Source: Agromyces flavus (GTDB lineage: Bacteria > Actinomycetota > Actinomycetes > Actinomycetales > Microbacteriaceae). From it: a stretch of 64,000 nt of DNA. The notes beneath the pieces were generated by a model. It saw only the letters and a program-made list of their open reading frames with translations. It was not told where the DNA came from and searched no databases. Positions 25,362-34,179 of the stretch are shown piece by piece (positions within the stretch are counted from its first letter, which is position 1; every line of letters starts with the position of its first letter). The stretch is from assembly GCF_900104685.1 (NCBI RefSeq), contig NZ_LT629755.1, positions 2,728,001 through 2,792,000 of the forward strand, in the 5' to 3' direction. The translations under genes and the position numbers were made by a program.

Positions 25362-25388
25362 CCCTTCACGCCCGCCATCGGAGCGGAC

Positions 25389-25826
25389 TCAGCCCTCCGA
25401 TCCCTCGGGCCCCTCGCCCGCGTCGAAGCGCTCCCGGTACCGACGCTCGGCTTCATCGAGCAGTGCCTCGTCGAGGAGACCGACATACTCGACGTCGGCG
25501 AGCAGCGGCTCGCAGTCCGGACCGCGTCCGACGACCTGCCCGCGCACGAGCCACGCCCGGCGCTCGCGGTTCGAGTCGCGCAGGTGCTTGTACTGGCAGA
25601 GCTGGCGCGCCAGCCAGTCGGCAACCGGCCTCGTCCACCAGTCCTCCGGGTCGAGCGGATTCACGGAGAGTCCCGGCAGCTCCAGACCGCTCTCGGTGTC
25701 GACCGAGCCGCCGTCGGCGTCGTGCGCCGGGCCCTCGGAGTAGCGGACGTAGGAACGTGCCTCGCCCAACCTGCCCTCGAGGTCCTCGAGCCGCCGGATC
25801 GCCGGAAGTCCTTCATCGTTCGTCAT
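25389..25826 (-). CDS. DUF6098 family protein
   Basis: This 145-residue protein matches what I know as DUF6098: LPAIRRLEDLEGRLGEARSYVRYSEGPAHDADGGSVD followed by a WW-DPEDWWTRPVADWLARQLCQYKHL segment. It has no TM helix, and its function is unknown. The ATG at 25826 follows GGAGCGGG on the minus strand; a GTG at 25844 is possible. It faces the DUF7882 gene and sits in a cluster of stress-type genes. Confidence 0.82.
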   Translation of the reverse strand: MTNDEGLPAIRRLEDLEGRLGEARSYVRYSEGPAHDADGGSVDTESGLELPGLSVNPLDPEDWWTRPVADWLARQLCQYKHLRDSNRERRAWLVRGQVVGRGPDCEPLLADVEYVGLLDEALLDEAERRYRERFDAGEGPEGSEG

Positions 25827-25888
25827 CCCTGACCCGCTCCTCACGCGAGAGTGCTCCGAAGGCCGTCCGTGTTCGTTAGCATTCCGCC

Positions 25889-26212
25889 ATGGGCAAGCTC
25901 ATCTACAACTCCTCCAACCGGGAGATCGAGATCGAGGATCGGACGCTCGCGCATCTGCGGGTGGCCATCATCAACAAGCTGCGTCGGTCCGAGAGCTTCG
26001 CCATGACGTGGGATCACGGCATCGAGCACGGCAGCGGACGCACGACCCTGTGGCTGCACGAGTCGATCCCGCTCCAGTTCATCTTCAGCGGGAACCGCCC
26101 GCCCAAGCTGAACCGCCTCTGGATCGAGCAGATGCTCCTCTCGGCCAACAGCACGGCCGGCCTGCAGTACGTGCCCGAGCCGCCTGAGGACGAGCCGTTC
26201 GAGATCGAGTGA
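25889..26212 (+). CDS. DUF7882-type small protein, paralogue A
   Basis: This 107-residue protein is the first of three paralogues within 6 kb. The conserved core is IEDRTLAHLRVAIINKLRRSESF, then GRTTLWLHESIPLQFIF and WIEQMLLSANSTAGLQ. Relatives in Microbacteriaceae have been labelled ATP-dependent DNA ligase, but the core has no ligase KxDG motif, so I regard that name as unsupported; function is unknown. TAGCAT (25877-25882) ends 6 nt before the ATG, giving a leaderless start. Confidence 0.82.
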   Translation: MGKLIYNSSNREIEIEDRTLAHLRVAIINKLRRSESFAMTWDHGIEHGSGRTTLWLHESIPLQFIFSGNRPPKLNRLWIEQMLLSANSTAGLQYVPEPPEDEPFEIE

Positions 26213-26236
26213 CGCAGCGGGGCACGGCCACGTCGG

Positions 26237-26440
26237 TCAGTCGACCGCTTCGACCTGGGTCCGGATGTAGTCGACGTCATCGGCGTCGAGCCGCTCGGGT
26301 GCCGGCCTGCCGGTCATCGCGCTGATCTCCTCGCGCACCACCTCGGCCAGCGGGCCCGCCGGGTCGGCGAGGACCGCGTGCTTGGCGTCGATGGAGAGAT
26401 GAGGCCACCACCGCTCGATATCCGTTCGCTGCTCCGCCAT
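26237..26440 (-). CDS. Small hypothetical protein (67 aa)
   Basis: This 67-residue soluble protein reads MAEQRTDIERWWPHLSIDAK and continues with AGPLAEVVREEISAMTG and DADDVDYIRTQVEAVD. It is acidic and helical, and I do not recognise a family. It lies in the stress cluster between a DUF7882 gene and the SRPBCC gene, on the opposite strand. The ATG at 26440 is the best start, although the reading frame stays open for another 66 codons upstream through GC-rich sequence without any recognisable protein feature. Confidence 0.6.
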   Translation of the reverse strand: MAEQRTDIERWWPHLSIDAKHAVLADPAGPLAEVVREEISAMTGRPAPERLDADDVDYIRTQVEAVD

Positions 26441-26506
26441 CGCGCACCCCCGGATCGCTCGCTGGACTTCCCCTGAGTCTGTTCGTACCAGCCGCCCCGG
26501 AGCGCT

Positions 26507-26545
26507 GCAACCCCCTCGATTCCCGTTCCCGCCGCTGCCTACCGT
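26507..26545 (+). promoter_or_regulatory. Promoter with variant GTCAACCCC box, SRPBCC gene
   Basis: GCAACCCC (26507-26514; one deviation from the box), 25 bp, then -10 TACCGT (26540-26545). A leader of about 38 nt follows, with GGAGGATC before the ATG at 26589. Confidence 0.5.
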
Positions 26546-26588
26546 GGCCGAGGGCGCGCACCCAGCGCGTCCGGAACGGAGGATCAAC

Positions 26589-27185
26589 ATGAGCACGACC
26601 GTCACCGCGGGTACCGAGGTCGACGTGCCGGTCCGCACGGCCTACGACCAGTGGACGCAGTTCGAGTCGTTCCCCCACTTCATGGGCGGCGTGGAGTCCG
26701 TGCGCCAGCTCGACGACACCACGACGCACTGGATCGTGTCGATCGCGGGCGTCAAGCGCGAGTTCGATGCGGACATCTCCGACCAGGTGCCTGACGACCA
26801 CGTGGCGTGGCGCAGCACGACGGCCGAGGTGAGTCACCGCGGCCGCGTGAACTTCCGTCAGGTCTCGCCCGACCGCACCCGCATCGACCTCACGATCGAG
26901 TGGGAGCCGGAGGGCTTCGTGGAGAAGGCCGGCGCGGCGCTGCAGCTCGATGACGCCCAGGTGAAGCGCGACCTCCACCGCTTCAAGGAGTACATCGAGA
27001 AGCGGCAGACCGAGAGCGGCGCATGGCGCGGCGAGGTCCACGGCGGGCAGGAGACGTCGGCCGGCGCCGGCGGGCCCACTGCGGGCACGGCCGGCTATGG
27101 CTACGGCGGAACCGTGGCCCCCGGTTCGACGAATCCGCCGACGAGCGATGGCATCGTCGGTTCGGACCCCGACCTGAGGGCGTAG
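26589..27185 (+). CDS. SRPBCC-family (polyketide cyclase-like) protein
   Basis: This 198-residue protein has a START/SRPBCC ligand-binding fold over about residues 1-145: TEVDVPVRTAYDQWTQFESFPHFMGGVESVRQLDD, the first helix and strand typical of the YndB/coenzyme Q-binding subgroup, then FREVSPDRTRIDLTIEWEPEG. The C-terminal 50 residues are low-complexity Gly/Thr (TAGTAGYGYGGTVAPGSTNP). The ligand is unknown. Such proteins are often general-stress induced in actinobacteria. It has a GTCAACCCC-type box in its promoter. Confidence 0.88.
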   Translation: MSTTVTAGTEVDVPVRTAYDQWTQFESFPHFMGGVESVRQLDDTTTHWIVSIAGVKREFDADISDQVPDDHVAWRSTTAEVSHRGRVNFRQVSPDRTRIDLTIEWEPEGFVEKAGAALQLDDAQVKRDLHRFKEYIEKRQTESGAWRGEVHGGQETSAGAGGPTAGTAGYGYGGTVAPGSTNPPTSDGIVGSDPDLRA

Positions 27186-27199
27186 GACGCTCGGCCGCG

Positions 27200-27565
27200 T
27201 CAGGACGCGGCATTCTCGGCACCGGGTTCGGTCGCGAGCGGATCAACCGTCGCGATCGGCCCGGTGTCGAGCTGTTCGGGCACGAGCTGGATACCGCCGG
27301 TCGAGTTCGCGGATCGCATGAGCGTCTCGATCCAGGTTCGACTCAGGTCGGGCGGTTCGGGCTCCTCGAATACGAACCGGAGCGGGATGTTCGGGTGCAG
27401 CCAGAGCGTGCTGCGGCCTCGCGGCTGGTCATCGGGGTGCTGCCACGACAGTGTGAACGACTCGCCACGGCGCAGCTTGGTGATGATCGCGACCTTCAAG
27501 TGCGCTAGGGCGCGATCCTCGATGCCGATCGGCGTGGCGGCGTCGCCGTAGAACAGCGTGCCCAT
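27200..27565 (-). CDS. DUF7882-type small protein, paralogue B
   Basis: This 121-residue protein is close to paralogue C: MGTLFYGDAATPIGIEDRALAHLKVAIITKLRRGESF, with the WLHPNIPLRFVF and WIETLMRSANSTGGIQLVPE segments and an acidic tail. Function is unknown. TATGGT (27572-27577, minus strand) ends 6 nt before the ATG, giving a leaderless start. It converges with the SRPBCC gene, with 14 nt between them. Confidence 0.82.
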   Translation of the reverse strand: MGTLFYGDAATPIGIEDRALAHLKVAIITKLRRGESFTLSWQHPDDQPRGRSTLWLHPNIPLRFVFEEPEPPDLSRTWIETLMRSANSTGGIQLVPEQLDTGPIATVDPLATEPGAENAAS

Positions 27566-27662
27566 GCACTGACCATACCGCTCTGAGCGCGCGCCGAGCG
27601 GGGGCGGATCTCGCGCTGCCGCGACCGCGGCGCGACCGCATGGTGAGCGGACCCCGCTGCCC

Positions 27663-27702
27663 TGTCAATCCCGTCGACCCCGTCGATGCCCGCGCCTAGC
27701 GT
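27663..27702 (+). promoter_or_regulatory. Promoter with GTCAATCCC box, SDR-DUF7218-topoisomerase operon
   Basis: TGTCAATCCC (27663-27672), 24 bp, then -10 TAGCGT (27697-27702). The leader of about 40 nt carries GAGGGGGATC before the GTG at 27748. Confidence 0.55.
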
Positions 27703-27747
27703 GGATGCGGACAGGACGATCCGGACGATGCACGCGAGGGGGATCCC

Positions 27748-28629
27748 GTGACCGACCATCTGACCGACCCGACGACCAAGCACCACGCCGAGCCGTTCCC
27801 GCGCCAGGAGCAGCAACCCCCCGGGCTGACGCCGGCGATGAGCCCGCAGCCCGATCACGGCGAGCACAGCTACCGCGGGCACGAGCGGCTCGCCGGCCGC
27901 CGTGCGCTCATCACCGGCGGCGACTCCGGCATCGGACGCGCGGTCGCGATCGCGTTCGCGCGTGAAGGGGCCGACGTGGCGATCTCCTACCTGCCCGCCG
28001 AGCAGTCCGACGCCGAGGAGACCGCGCGGTGGGTCGAGGACGCCGGCCGGCGCGTCGAACTGCTGCCGGGCGACCTGCGCGAGGAGCAGCACTGCACCGA
28101 CCTCGTCGACCGCACGTGCGATGCCCTCGGCGGCCTCGACCTCCTCGTGCTCAACGCCGCGCACCAGCGCGACCGGGGCGGCATCGACGAGATCCCGAGC
28201 GACGACTTCGACGCGGTCATGCGCACCAACCTGTACGCGACGGTGTTCCTCGCGCGAGCCGCCGTGCCTCGGATGCCGGCGGGATCCTCGATCATCACGA
28301 CCTCGTCGATCCAGGGCTTCGACCCGTCGTCGCGCCTGGTCGACTACGCCATGACCAAGGCCGCGCTGGTCGCATTCACCCGGGCACTCGCCGAGGAGCT
28401 CGGGCCCCGCGGCATCCGCGTCAACTCGGTCGCACCGGGCCCGATCTGGACGCCGCTGATCCCGGCGACGGGGTGGCCCGACAAGCTGCCGAAGTTCGGC
28501 CAGGACACGCCGCTCGGCCGCGCCGGCCAGCCGGCCGAGCTCGCGGGCGCCTACGTCTACCTCGCGTCCGACGACGCGTCCTACACGTCGGGCGCGATCC
28601 TCCCGGTCACGGGGGGCAAGCCGCTGTAG
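27748..28629 (+). CDS. SDR-family oxidoreductase (YghA-like)
   Basis: This 293-residue NAD(P)-dependent short-chain dehydrogenase has a long N-terminal extension (about 45 residues, HAEPFPRQEQQPPGLTPAMSP) that is typical of YghA/general-stress SDRs. The cofactor motif is ALITGGDSGIGRAVAIAFA, the catalytic serine is in SSIQGF, and the YxxxK is YAMTKAAL. Substrate is unknown. The GTG start has GAGGGGGA upstream. It leads a probable operon with DUF7218 and topoisomerase IB. Confidence 0.9.
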   Translation: MTDHLTDPTTKHHAEPFPRQEQQPPGLTPAMSPQPDHGEHSYRGHERLAGRRALITGGDSGIGRAVAIAFAREGADVAISYLPAEQSDAEETARWVEDAGRRVELLPGDLREEQHCTDLVDRTCDALGGLDLLVLNAAHQRDRGGIDEIPSDDFDAVMRTNLYATVFLARAAVPRMPAGSSIITTSSIQGFDPSSRLVDYAMTKAALVAFTRALAEELGPRGIRVNSVAPGPIWTPLIPATGWPDKLPKFGQDTPLGRAGQPAELAGAYVYLASDDASYTSGAILPVTGGKPL

Positions 28630-28659
28630 GCGGCTGACACGAGTGGAAAGGAGCACATC

Positions 28660-28932
28660 ATGCCGGCGAACCGACGAGGGCAATCGTCCCTGAAGGATCC
28701 GGAGCTCTACGAGAAGCTTCGCGACGAGGGCAATTCCAAGGAGAAGGCGGCCCGCATCTCGAACGCCGCCGCGGCGCGCGGTCGCAGCTCCGTCGGCCGG
28801 AAGGGCGGCAAGTCGGGCGACTACGACGACTGGACGGTCCCCGAACTGAAGAAGCGGGCGAAGGAACTGGGCCTGAGCGGCTACAGCAGCAAGCGCAAGG
28901 GCGAGCTCATCAGCGCCCTGCGCAACCACTGA
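28660..28932 (+). CDS. DUF7218-type protein with C-terminal Rho_N/SAP-like domain
   Basis: This 90-residue basic protein has an N-terminal LKDPELYEKLRDEGNSKEKAARISNAAAARGRSS part and a C-terminal WTVPELKKRAKELGLSGYSSKRKGELISALRNH motif, which is the helix-extended-helix of Rho_N/SAP nucleic-acid-binding domains. It is preceded by GGAAAGGAG. It probably binds DNA or RNA, and sits between the SDR and topoisomerase genes. Confidence 0.85.
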   Translation: MPANRRGQSSLKDPELYEKLRDEGNSKEKAARISNAAAARGRSSVGRKGGKSGDYDDWTVPELKKRAKELGLSGYSSKRKGELISALRNH

Positions 28933-28942
28933 GGGGCATCGG

Positions 28943-29920
28943 ATGCCGCGACTGCGACGCGTCGAACCGTACGCGTCGCCCGGCATCACGCGCCGCCGCA
29001 GCGGCCGCGGCTTCACGTACCGTCACGCCGACGGCACGGCGGTCAGCCGTGCCGACCGGGAGCGGATCGCGGACCTCGCGATCCCGCCCGCCTGGCAGGA
29101 CGTGTGGATCGCCGAGGCGCCGAACGCGCACATCCTCGCGGTCGGCGTCGACGCGGCCGGCCGCCGCCAGTACCTCTACCACCCGGTATGGCGCGAGAAG
29201 CAGGACATGGAGAAGTTCCTGCGCATGACCGACCTCGCCGAGGCGCTGCCCGGCGCGCGCCGCAGCGTGGGCCGCGACCTCGGCCTCGAGGGGCTCACGC
29301 GCGAGCGGGTGCTGGCGGCGGCGTTCCGCACACTGGATCTCGGCGCCATCCGCATCGGCTCGGAGGAGTCGCTGGCGACCGCGCGGAGCCGGGGCCTCAC
29401 GACGCTGCTCGTGCGCAACGCGCGCCTGGAGGGGGCCGACGCCGTGCGCCTGCGGTTCCGCGCCAAGGGCGGCATCGCGCAGGACCTGATGCTCGTCGAC
29501 CCGGCGCTCGCCGCCTTCGTGCGGGGCATGGAGGGCCGCTCGCCCGCGTCGCGCCTCTATGCGCACGAGCAGGGCAGGCGGATGCGCCCGCTCGGACCGG
29601 TCGACGTGAACGAGGACATCCGCGGACGCACGGGCGGCGACTTCACCGCGAAGGACTTCCGCACGCTGCGGGGCACCGTCGCCGCGGCGGACCGTCTCGC
29701 GCAGCTCGGTACGGCGTCGACCAAGCGCGCGCGCGACGCATCCGTTCGCGAGGCGATCGTGCACGCGAGCGAGGTGCTCGGCAACACGCCGACGATCGCC
29801 AAGGCGAGCTACGTCGACCCGCGCGTCATCGAGGCGTACGAACACGGGCGGCTGGTCAGCCTCCGTGGCGGGCGCGAGACGGCGCTGCTGCAGCTGCTCG
29901 TCGACGACGCGGGCGAGTGA
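28943..29920 (+). CDS. Type IB DNA topoisomerase
   Basis: This 325-residue protein relaxes supercoils through a 3'-phosphotyrosyl intermediate. It matches the bacterial topoisomerase IB family: GRGFTYRHADGTAVSRADRERIADLAIPPAW near the N-terminus, GSEESLATARSRGLTTL in the middle, LFRAKGG-type KGG, and the catalytic tyrosine in KASYVDPRVIEAY (about residue 293). It follows DUF7218 by 10 nt, so the three genes form a stress/DNA-maintenance operon. Confidence 0.92.
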   Translation: MPRLRRVEPYASPGITRRRSGRGFTYRHADGTAVSRADRERIADLAIPPAWQDVWIAEAPNAHILAVGVDAAGRRQYLYHPVWREKQDMEKFLRMTDLAEALPGARRSVGRDLGLEGLTRERVLAAAFRTLDLGAIRIGSEESLATARSRGLTTLLVRNARLEGADAVRLRFRAKGGIAQDLMLVDPALAAFVRGMEGRSPASRLYAHEQGRRMRPLGPVDVNEDIRGRTGGDFTAKDFRTLRGTVAAADRLAQLGTASTKRARDASVREAIVHASEVLGNTPTIAKASYVDPRVIEAYEHGRLVSLRGGRETALLQLLVDDAGE

Positions 29921-30102
29921 CCGGGGGGCATGGTACGTCCCGAGTCCGTCCGTGTGAACCCACACCCCACACGCAGGCACGGCCCGTAGGCTTGCGGCAT
30001 CTGCAACGGGCGGTCGCCCGTGACACACCGGCTGGGAAGTCGACGACGACGGGCCGGATCATCACGACCATCTCTTCCGCCGTACCCGCGCGCCTCGGCG
30101 CG

Positions 30103-31167
30103 GTGCGCAGCACCACCCCCCGCGGCGATCGGCCGCATGTCACGCAGAGCTACTCGGCGCTCTCCCAGGTCATCAAGGAGAGCGGGCTGCTGCGGCGGAC
30201 GCCCTGGTTCTACGGGCTGCTCGTGGGCGGGCTCGCGCTCGCGCTCGGCGGGGCCGTGACGGGGTTCGTGCTGCTCGGCGACTCCTGGTTCCAACTGCTC
30301 ATCGCCGCGGCGCTCGGCATCATCTTCACGCAGTTCGCGTTCTTCGCGCACGAGGCGTCGCACCGCGCGGTCCTCGCCTCGGGCAAGGCGAACGACCGCG
30401 TGGGCCGGCTCGTCGCGACCGCGGTGGTCGGCATCAGCTACCAGTGGTGGATGACCAAGCACACCCGCCACCACGCGAACCCGAACCAGCGGGGCAAGGA
30501 CCCCGACATCGAGTTCGACACGATCTCGTTCACGGAAGAATCCGCGGCCCGCCAACGTGGGCTGATGGGCTGGATCACGCGTCGGCAGGGATGGCTGTTC
30601 TTCCCGCTCCTCCTGCTCGAGGGCATCAACCTGCACGTGACCTCGATCCGCTCGCTGTTCGAGCGGCGCGCGATCCCGGGCCGCGCCCTCGAGCTCACGA
30701 CCATCGGGCTGCGGATCGCGCTCTACGTCGCCGTCGTCTTCTGGGCGCTCCCGCTCGGCATGGCCTTCGCGTTCCTCGGGGTGCAGCTCGCGGTGTTCGG
30801 CGTGTACATGGGCGCCTCGTTCGCCCCCAACCACAAGGGCATGCCGCTCGTGCCCGCCGGCGCGAAGCTCGACTTCCTGTCCAAGCAGGTCCTCACCAGC
30901 CGGAACATCACCGGCCGGTGGACGAGCCCGCTGATGGGCGGGTTGAACCACCAGGTCGAGCATCACCTGTTCCCGAGCATGCCCCGTCCGCATCTCGCGA
31001 GGGCACGCGAGATCGTGCGCGAGCACTGCCGGTCGCTCGGCGTCCCGTACACCGAGACGAGCCTCATCGACTCCTACGGCATCGTGGTCCGATACCTCAA
31101 TCGGGTCGGCCTCGCGGCCCGGGATCCGTTCGACTGTCCCGCGGCGGGCGAGCTCCGCCGGCGCTGA
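30103..31167 (+). CDS. Membrane fatty acid desaturase
   Basis: This roughly 354-residue protein has the three histidine boxes of a di-iron fatty acid desaturase: HEASH (about residue 87), HTRHH (about 124) and HQVEHH (about 285), with two pairs of TM helices between them. It introduces a double bond into acyl chains of membrane lipids, useful for cold and stress adaptation. The start is uncertain: the GTG at 30103 has no clear ribosome-binding site, while TAGGCT at 29987-29992 would initiate transcription close to an in-frame CTG at 30001. No ATG precedes TTPRGDRPHVTQSYSALSQ in frame. Confidence 0.87.
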   Translation: MRSTTPRGDRPHVTQSYSALSQVIKESGLLRRTPWFYGLLVGGLALALGGAVTGFVLLGDSWFQLLIAAALGIIFTQFAFFAHEASHRAVLASGKANDRVGRLVATAVVGISYQWWMTKHTRHHANPNQRGKDPDIEFDTISFTEESAARQRGLMGWITRRQGWLFFPLLLLEGINLHVTSIRSLFERRAIPGRALELTTIGLRIALYVAVVFWALPLGMAFAFLGVQLAVFGVYMGASFAPNHKGMPLVPAGAKLDFLSKQVLTSRNITGRWTSPLMGGLNHQVEHHLFPSMPRPHLARAREIVREHCRSLGVPYTETSLIDSYGIVVRYLNRVGLAARDPFDCPAAGELRRR

Positions 31168-31202
31168 TGGCGTCGACGACGCCTCGGCCGCCGCTCGGGA
31201 CG

Positions 31203-31541
31203 CTAGGCGGCCTCGACCGGCTTCGGACCCGGGCGCTCGACCTCGAACTCGCGCAGGTCGATGACGATGCCGCCGCTCGCGTTGGCCGAGCGCATCAGTT
31301 CCTCGATCCAGTCGCGGCTGAGTTCGGGTGGCTCGACCGCCTCGAAGACGAAGCGGAGGGGGATGGCCGGGTGCAGCCAAAGCGAGCTGCGGCCGCGCGG
31401 CTCGCCGCCGCCGTGCCGCCACGAGAACATGAAGCTCTCGCCGCGACGGAGCTTGGTCGTGATCGCGATCTTGAGGTGCGCGAGGGCCCGGTCGTCGATG
31501 TCGACCGGGGTTCCTGAGTCGCCGTAGAAGAGAGTGCCCAC
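31203..31541 (-). CDS. DUF7882-type small protein, paralogue C
   Basis: This 112-residue protein is the third paralogue: GTLFYGDSGTPVDIDDRALAHLKIAITTKLRRGESF, then WLHPAIPLRFVF and WIEELMRSANASGGI. The GTG at 31541 is chosen because TAAGGT (31549-31554, minus strand) ends 7 nt before it, and the protein then aligns with paralogue B. It lies just upstream of nothing on its strand, between the desaturase and LigD. Function is unknown. Confidence 0.82.
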   Translation of the reverse strand: MGTLFYGDSGTPVDIDDRALAHLKIAITTKLRRGESFMFSWRHGGGEPRGRSSLWLHPAIPLRFVFEAVEPPELSRDWIEELMRSANASGGIVIDLREFEVERPGPKPVEAA

Positions 31542-31649
31542 GAATCGCACCTTACCCCCCAATGGGGGACGTGGGACCCCCAGGTCGATGATTCCTCGCG
31601 TTTTCCTTCGAAATACGAGATGTTCTGCCGAATTCGGATACGCGAGCGA

Positions 31650-34145
31650 TCAGGTCTCGAGCACGACGTCATCCGGGCGCTTGTCGGGCCGCAGCCCGCG
31701 CCACCTCGGATGTCGCGCCACCCCGGTCCGCGTCCACTCGCCGAACTCGATCTCGCCCACCAGCTCGGGTCGCACCCACACCGCGTCGACCACGTCGGTC
31801 GCCGGGACGTCGTGGAACGGCGCCGCCGCCTCGTGGAGCTCGTCGAGCCGCGCCAGCAGCCGCTCGGCATCACGCTCGCGCAGCCCCGAGCCGACACGGC
31901 CGGCGTAGCGCAGCCCGCCCGAGTCGGGGATGCCGACGAGCAACGACCGGATGCGGCCCTCCCGTGCGCCGACGCCCTTGCGGTAGCCGCCGATCACCAC
32001 CTCCTGGGTGCGGGTGAGCTTGAGCTTCACCCAGTCGTCGCTGCGGACGCCCGGCCGATACGTCGACCGGCGCCGTTTCGCCACGACCCCCTCGAGGCCG
32101 AGCCGCCGCGCCTCGTCGAGGGCCGCATCCGGGTCGCCGTCGACGACGGGCGGCACGTCGACGGGCACATCGTCACGCGCGCGGAACAGCCGCTCCAACC
32201 GTTCGCGACGACGCGTGTACGGCTCGTCGAGCGTCGGCGTCCCTGCGACCTCGAGCACGTCGAAGAGGTGCAGCACCACAGGCACGGCCTTCGCGGCCGC
32301 GGCGATCTCCCGCGGCTTGGTCAGGTTCATGCGCTGCTGCAGCAGCCCGAAGTCGGGCCGGCCGCGCTCGTCGAGCGCGACCACCTCGCCATCGACCACG
32401 GCGTCGGCCCGCAGCACGCGCGCGATGCCGGCCAGGTCGGGATACGTCGCGGTCTGGTCGATGCCCTTCCGACTGACCAGCCGGACCGCGCCGTCGTCCA
32501 CGCGAGCGAGCAGCCGGATGCCGTCCCACTTCCACTCGAGCGCCCAGTCAGCGCCCGCGGCGAGCGCGGCCGTGCCGGGCACGGCGAGCATGGGCGACAA
32601 CTCGATCGCCGCGGCAGGAGGGTGATCGTCGGAATCCGGCGACGAGATGTCGGAGGGCGTGGGGCCGCGGCGCGCGCGTGACCGCGACGGCCGGGACGCA
32701 GCCCACGGCGGTTCGTCCGAGCCCCCGCCCGCGGCATCCGCTCGGCCGTCGCCCGCCTCGGCGTGGTGCTGCTCCTTCATGCGGTGCAGCAGCCACTGGC
32801 TCTTCTCGCCCTGGCCCTGCGTGCGGATGAGGGCGAGTCGCACGCGACCGAGCGGCCCGCCGACGCGACCCGTGAGCGTGAAGATCACCTCGTCGTCGCG
32901 CCACTTCTCGGTCTCGTAGGTGCCGGTATCCCACACGGTCATGCCGCCCGCGCCGTACTGTCCCTCGGGGATCGTGCCCTCGAAGACGAGGTACTGCATG
33001 GGGTGGTCCTCGGTCTGCACGGCGAGGTTGTTGCGATCGGCGGTCTCGGGAACGCCCTTGGGCACGGCCCAGCTCTTCAGCACGCCGTCGCGCTCGAGCC
33101 GCAGGTCGTAGTGCAGTCGGCGAGCGTGGTGCTCCTGGATCACGAACCGCGGGTCGCCGTCGTTCGCCACCCCCCACGGCGACTCGGGCATGGGCTCGGG
33201 CGTCGAGCCGGCCGTGCGCATCGAGAGGTAGGTGCTGAGCGGGCCCTCGGCGGATGCCGCGGTGACCGCGAGCATCGGATCGCCGCGTTCGGCGACCAAC
33301 GCGACCACCTCGTCGGCCTCGAGATGGCGGAGATCCGGGTCGTCGAGCTCGTCCCACGTGCGCGGGGCCGCCACGGTCGGACGGAATCGACCGCGCAGCG
33401 AGTACGGCGCGATGGTCGTCTTGTTCGCGTTGTTCTGGCTCCAGTCGATGAGGATCCGGCCCTCGCGCAGGCTCTTGCGCATGTTGGAGACGATGAGATC
33501 GGGATGATCGGCCTCGAGCGCTTTCGCGAGCTCGTGCGCGACCGCGCTCACCTGCTCAGAGGTCTGCGAGCCGTCGAGCGCGGCGTACAGCTGGAGGCCC
33601 TTGCTCCCGCTCGTGACCGGGACCGCCTCGAGTCCCATGTGCTGCAGGATGGCACGGACCAGCCGCGCGACCTCGGCACACTCGGCGAGGCCCATGCCCG
33701 GCCCCGGGTCGAGGTCGAACACCATGCGGTCGGGGTTCGCGGGCTCCCCCGACGGATCGAACCGCCACTGCGGCACGTGCAGCTCGATCGCGCCCATCTG
33801 CGCGAGCCACACGAGCGTGGCCCGGCTGTCGGCGATCGGGTACGACTTGTCGCCGTCGGAGTGGTGCTGCACACCGCGTCGGATCCACTCGGGCGCGTGC
33901 TCCTCGAGGTTCTTCTCGAAGAACGCCTGGGCGGGATGATCGGGTGTGCCGACCCCGTTGACCCAGCGCTTGCGCGTGATGGCGCGGCCCGCAACGTGCG
34001 GCAGCATGGTGGGCGCGATCTCGGCGTAGTACGCGATCATCTCGCCCTTGGTCATGCCCGTCTCGGGGTACATGACCTTGTCGAGGCTCGTCAGGCGCAG
34101 CCGGCGTCCATCGACGTCGACGAGCTGGTACGGGCCCTGCGCCAT
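31650..34145 (-). CDS. ligD: NHEJ DNA ligase D (POL-PE-LIG order)
   Basis: This 831-residue multidomain repair enzyme joins double-strand breaks with Ku, encoded 5 kb away. Domain order is the mycobacterial one: N-terminal PrimPol polymerase (about 1-290, with VFDLDPGPG and SGSKGLQLYAAL), a 3'-phosphoesterase (about 330-470, HHARRLHYDLRLERDGVLKSWAVPKG), and a C-terminal ATP-dependent ligase (about 515-831). The adenylated lysine is K539 in EWKWDGIR. CAGGAT (34152-34157, minus strand) ends 6 nt before the ATG. A Ser/Pro/Asp-rich linker separates the PE and ligase domains. Confidence 0.95.
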   Translation of the reverse strand: MAQGPYQLVDVDGRRLRLTSLDKVMYPETGMTKGEMIAYYAEIAPTMLPHVAGRAITRKRWVNGVGTPDHPAQAFFEKNLEEHAPEWIRRGVQHHSDGDKSYPIADSRATLVWLAQMGAIELHVPQWRFDPSGEPANPDRMVFDLDPGPGMGLAECAEVARLVRAILQHMGLEAVPVTSGSKGLQLYAALDGSQTSEQVSAVAHELAKALEADHPDLIVSNMRKSLREGRILIDWSQNNANKTTIAPYSLRGRFRPTVAAPRTWDELDDPDLRHLEADEVVALVAERGDPMLAVTAASAEGPLSTYLSMRTAGSTPEPMPESPWGVANDGDPRFVIQEHHARRLHYDLRLERDGVLKSWAVPKGVPETADRNNLAVQTEDHPMQYLVFEGTIPEGQYGAGGMTVWDTGTYETEKWRDDEVIFTLTGRVGGPLGRVRLALIRTQGQGEKSQWLLHRMKEQHHAEAGDGRADAAGGGSDEPPWAASRPSRSRARRGPTPSDISSPDSDDHPPAAAIELSPMLAVPGTAALAAGADWALEWKWDGIRLLARVDDGAVRLVSRKGIDQTATYPDLAGIARVLRADAVVDGEVVALDERGRPDFGLLQQRMNLTKPREIAAAAKAVPVVLHLFDVLEVAGTPTLDEPYTRRRERLERLFRARDDVPVDVPPVVDGDPDAALDEARRLGLEGVVAKRRRSTYRPGVRSDDWVKLKLTRTQEVVIGGYRKGVGAREGRIRSLLVGIPDSGGLRYAGRVGSGLRERDAERLLARLDELHEAAAPFHDVPATDVVDAVWVRPELVGEIEFGEWTRTGVARHPRWRGLRPDKRPDDVVLET

Positions 34146-34179
34146 GTCCCCATCCTGCCGGATGGCGTCGGTTGGCGGC

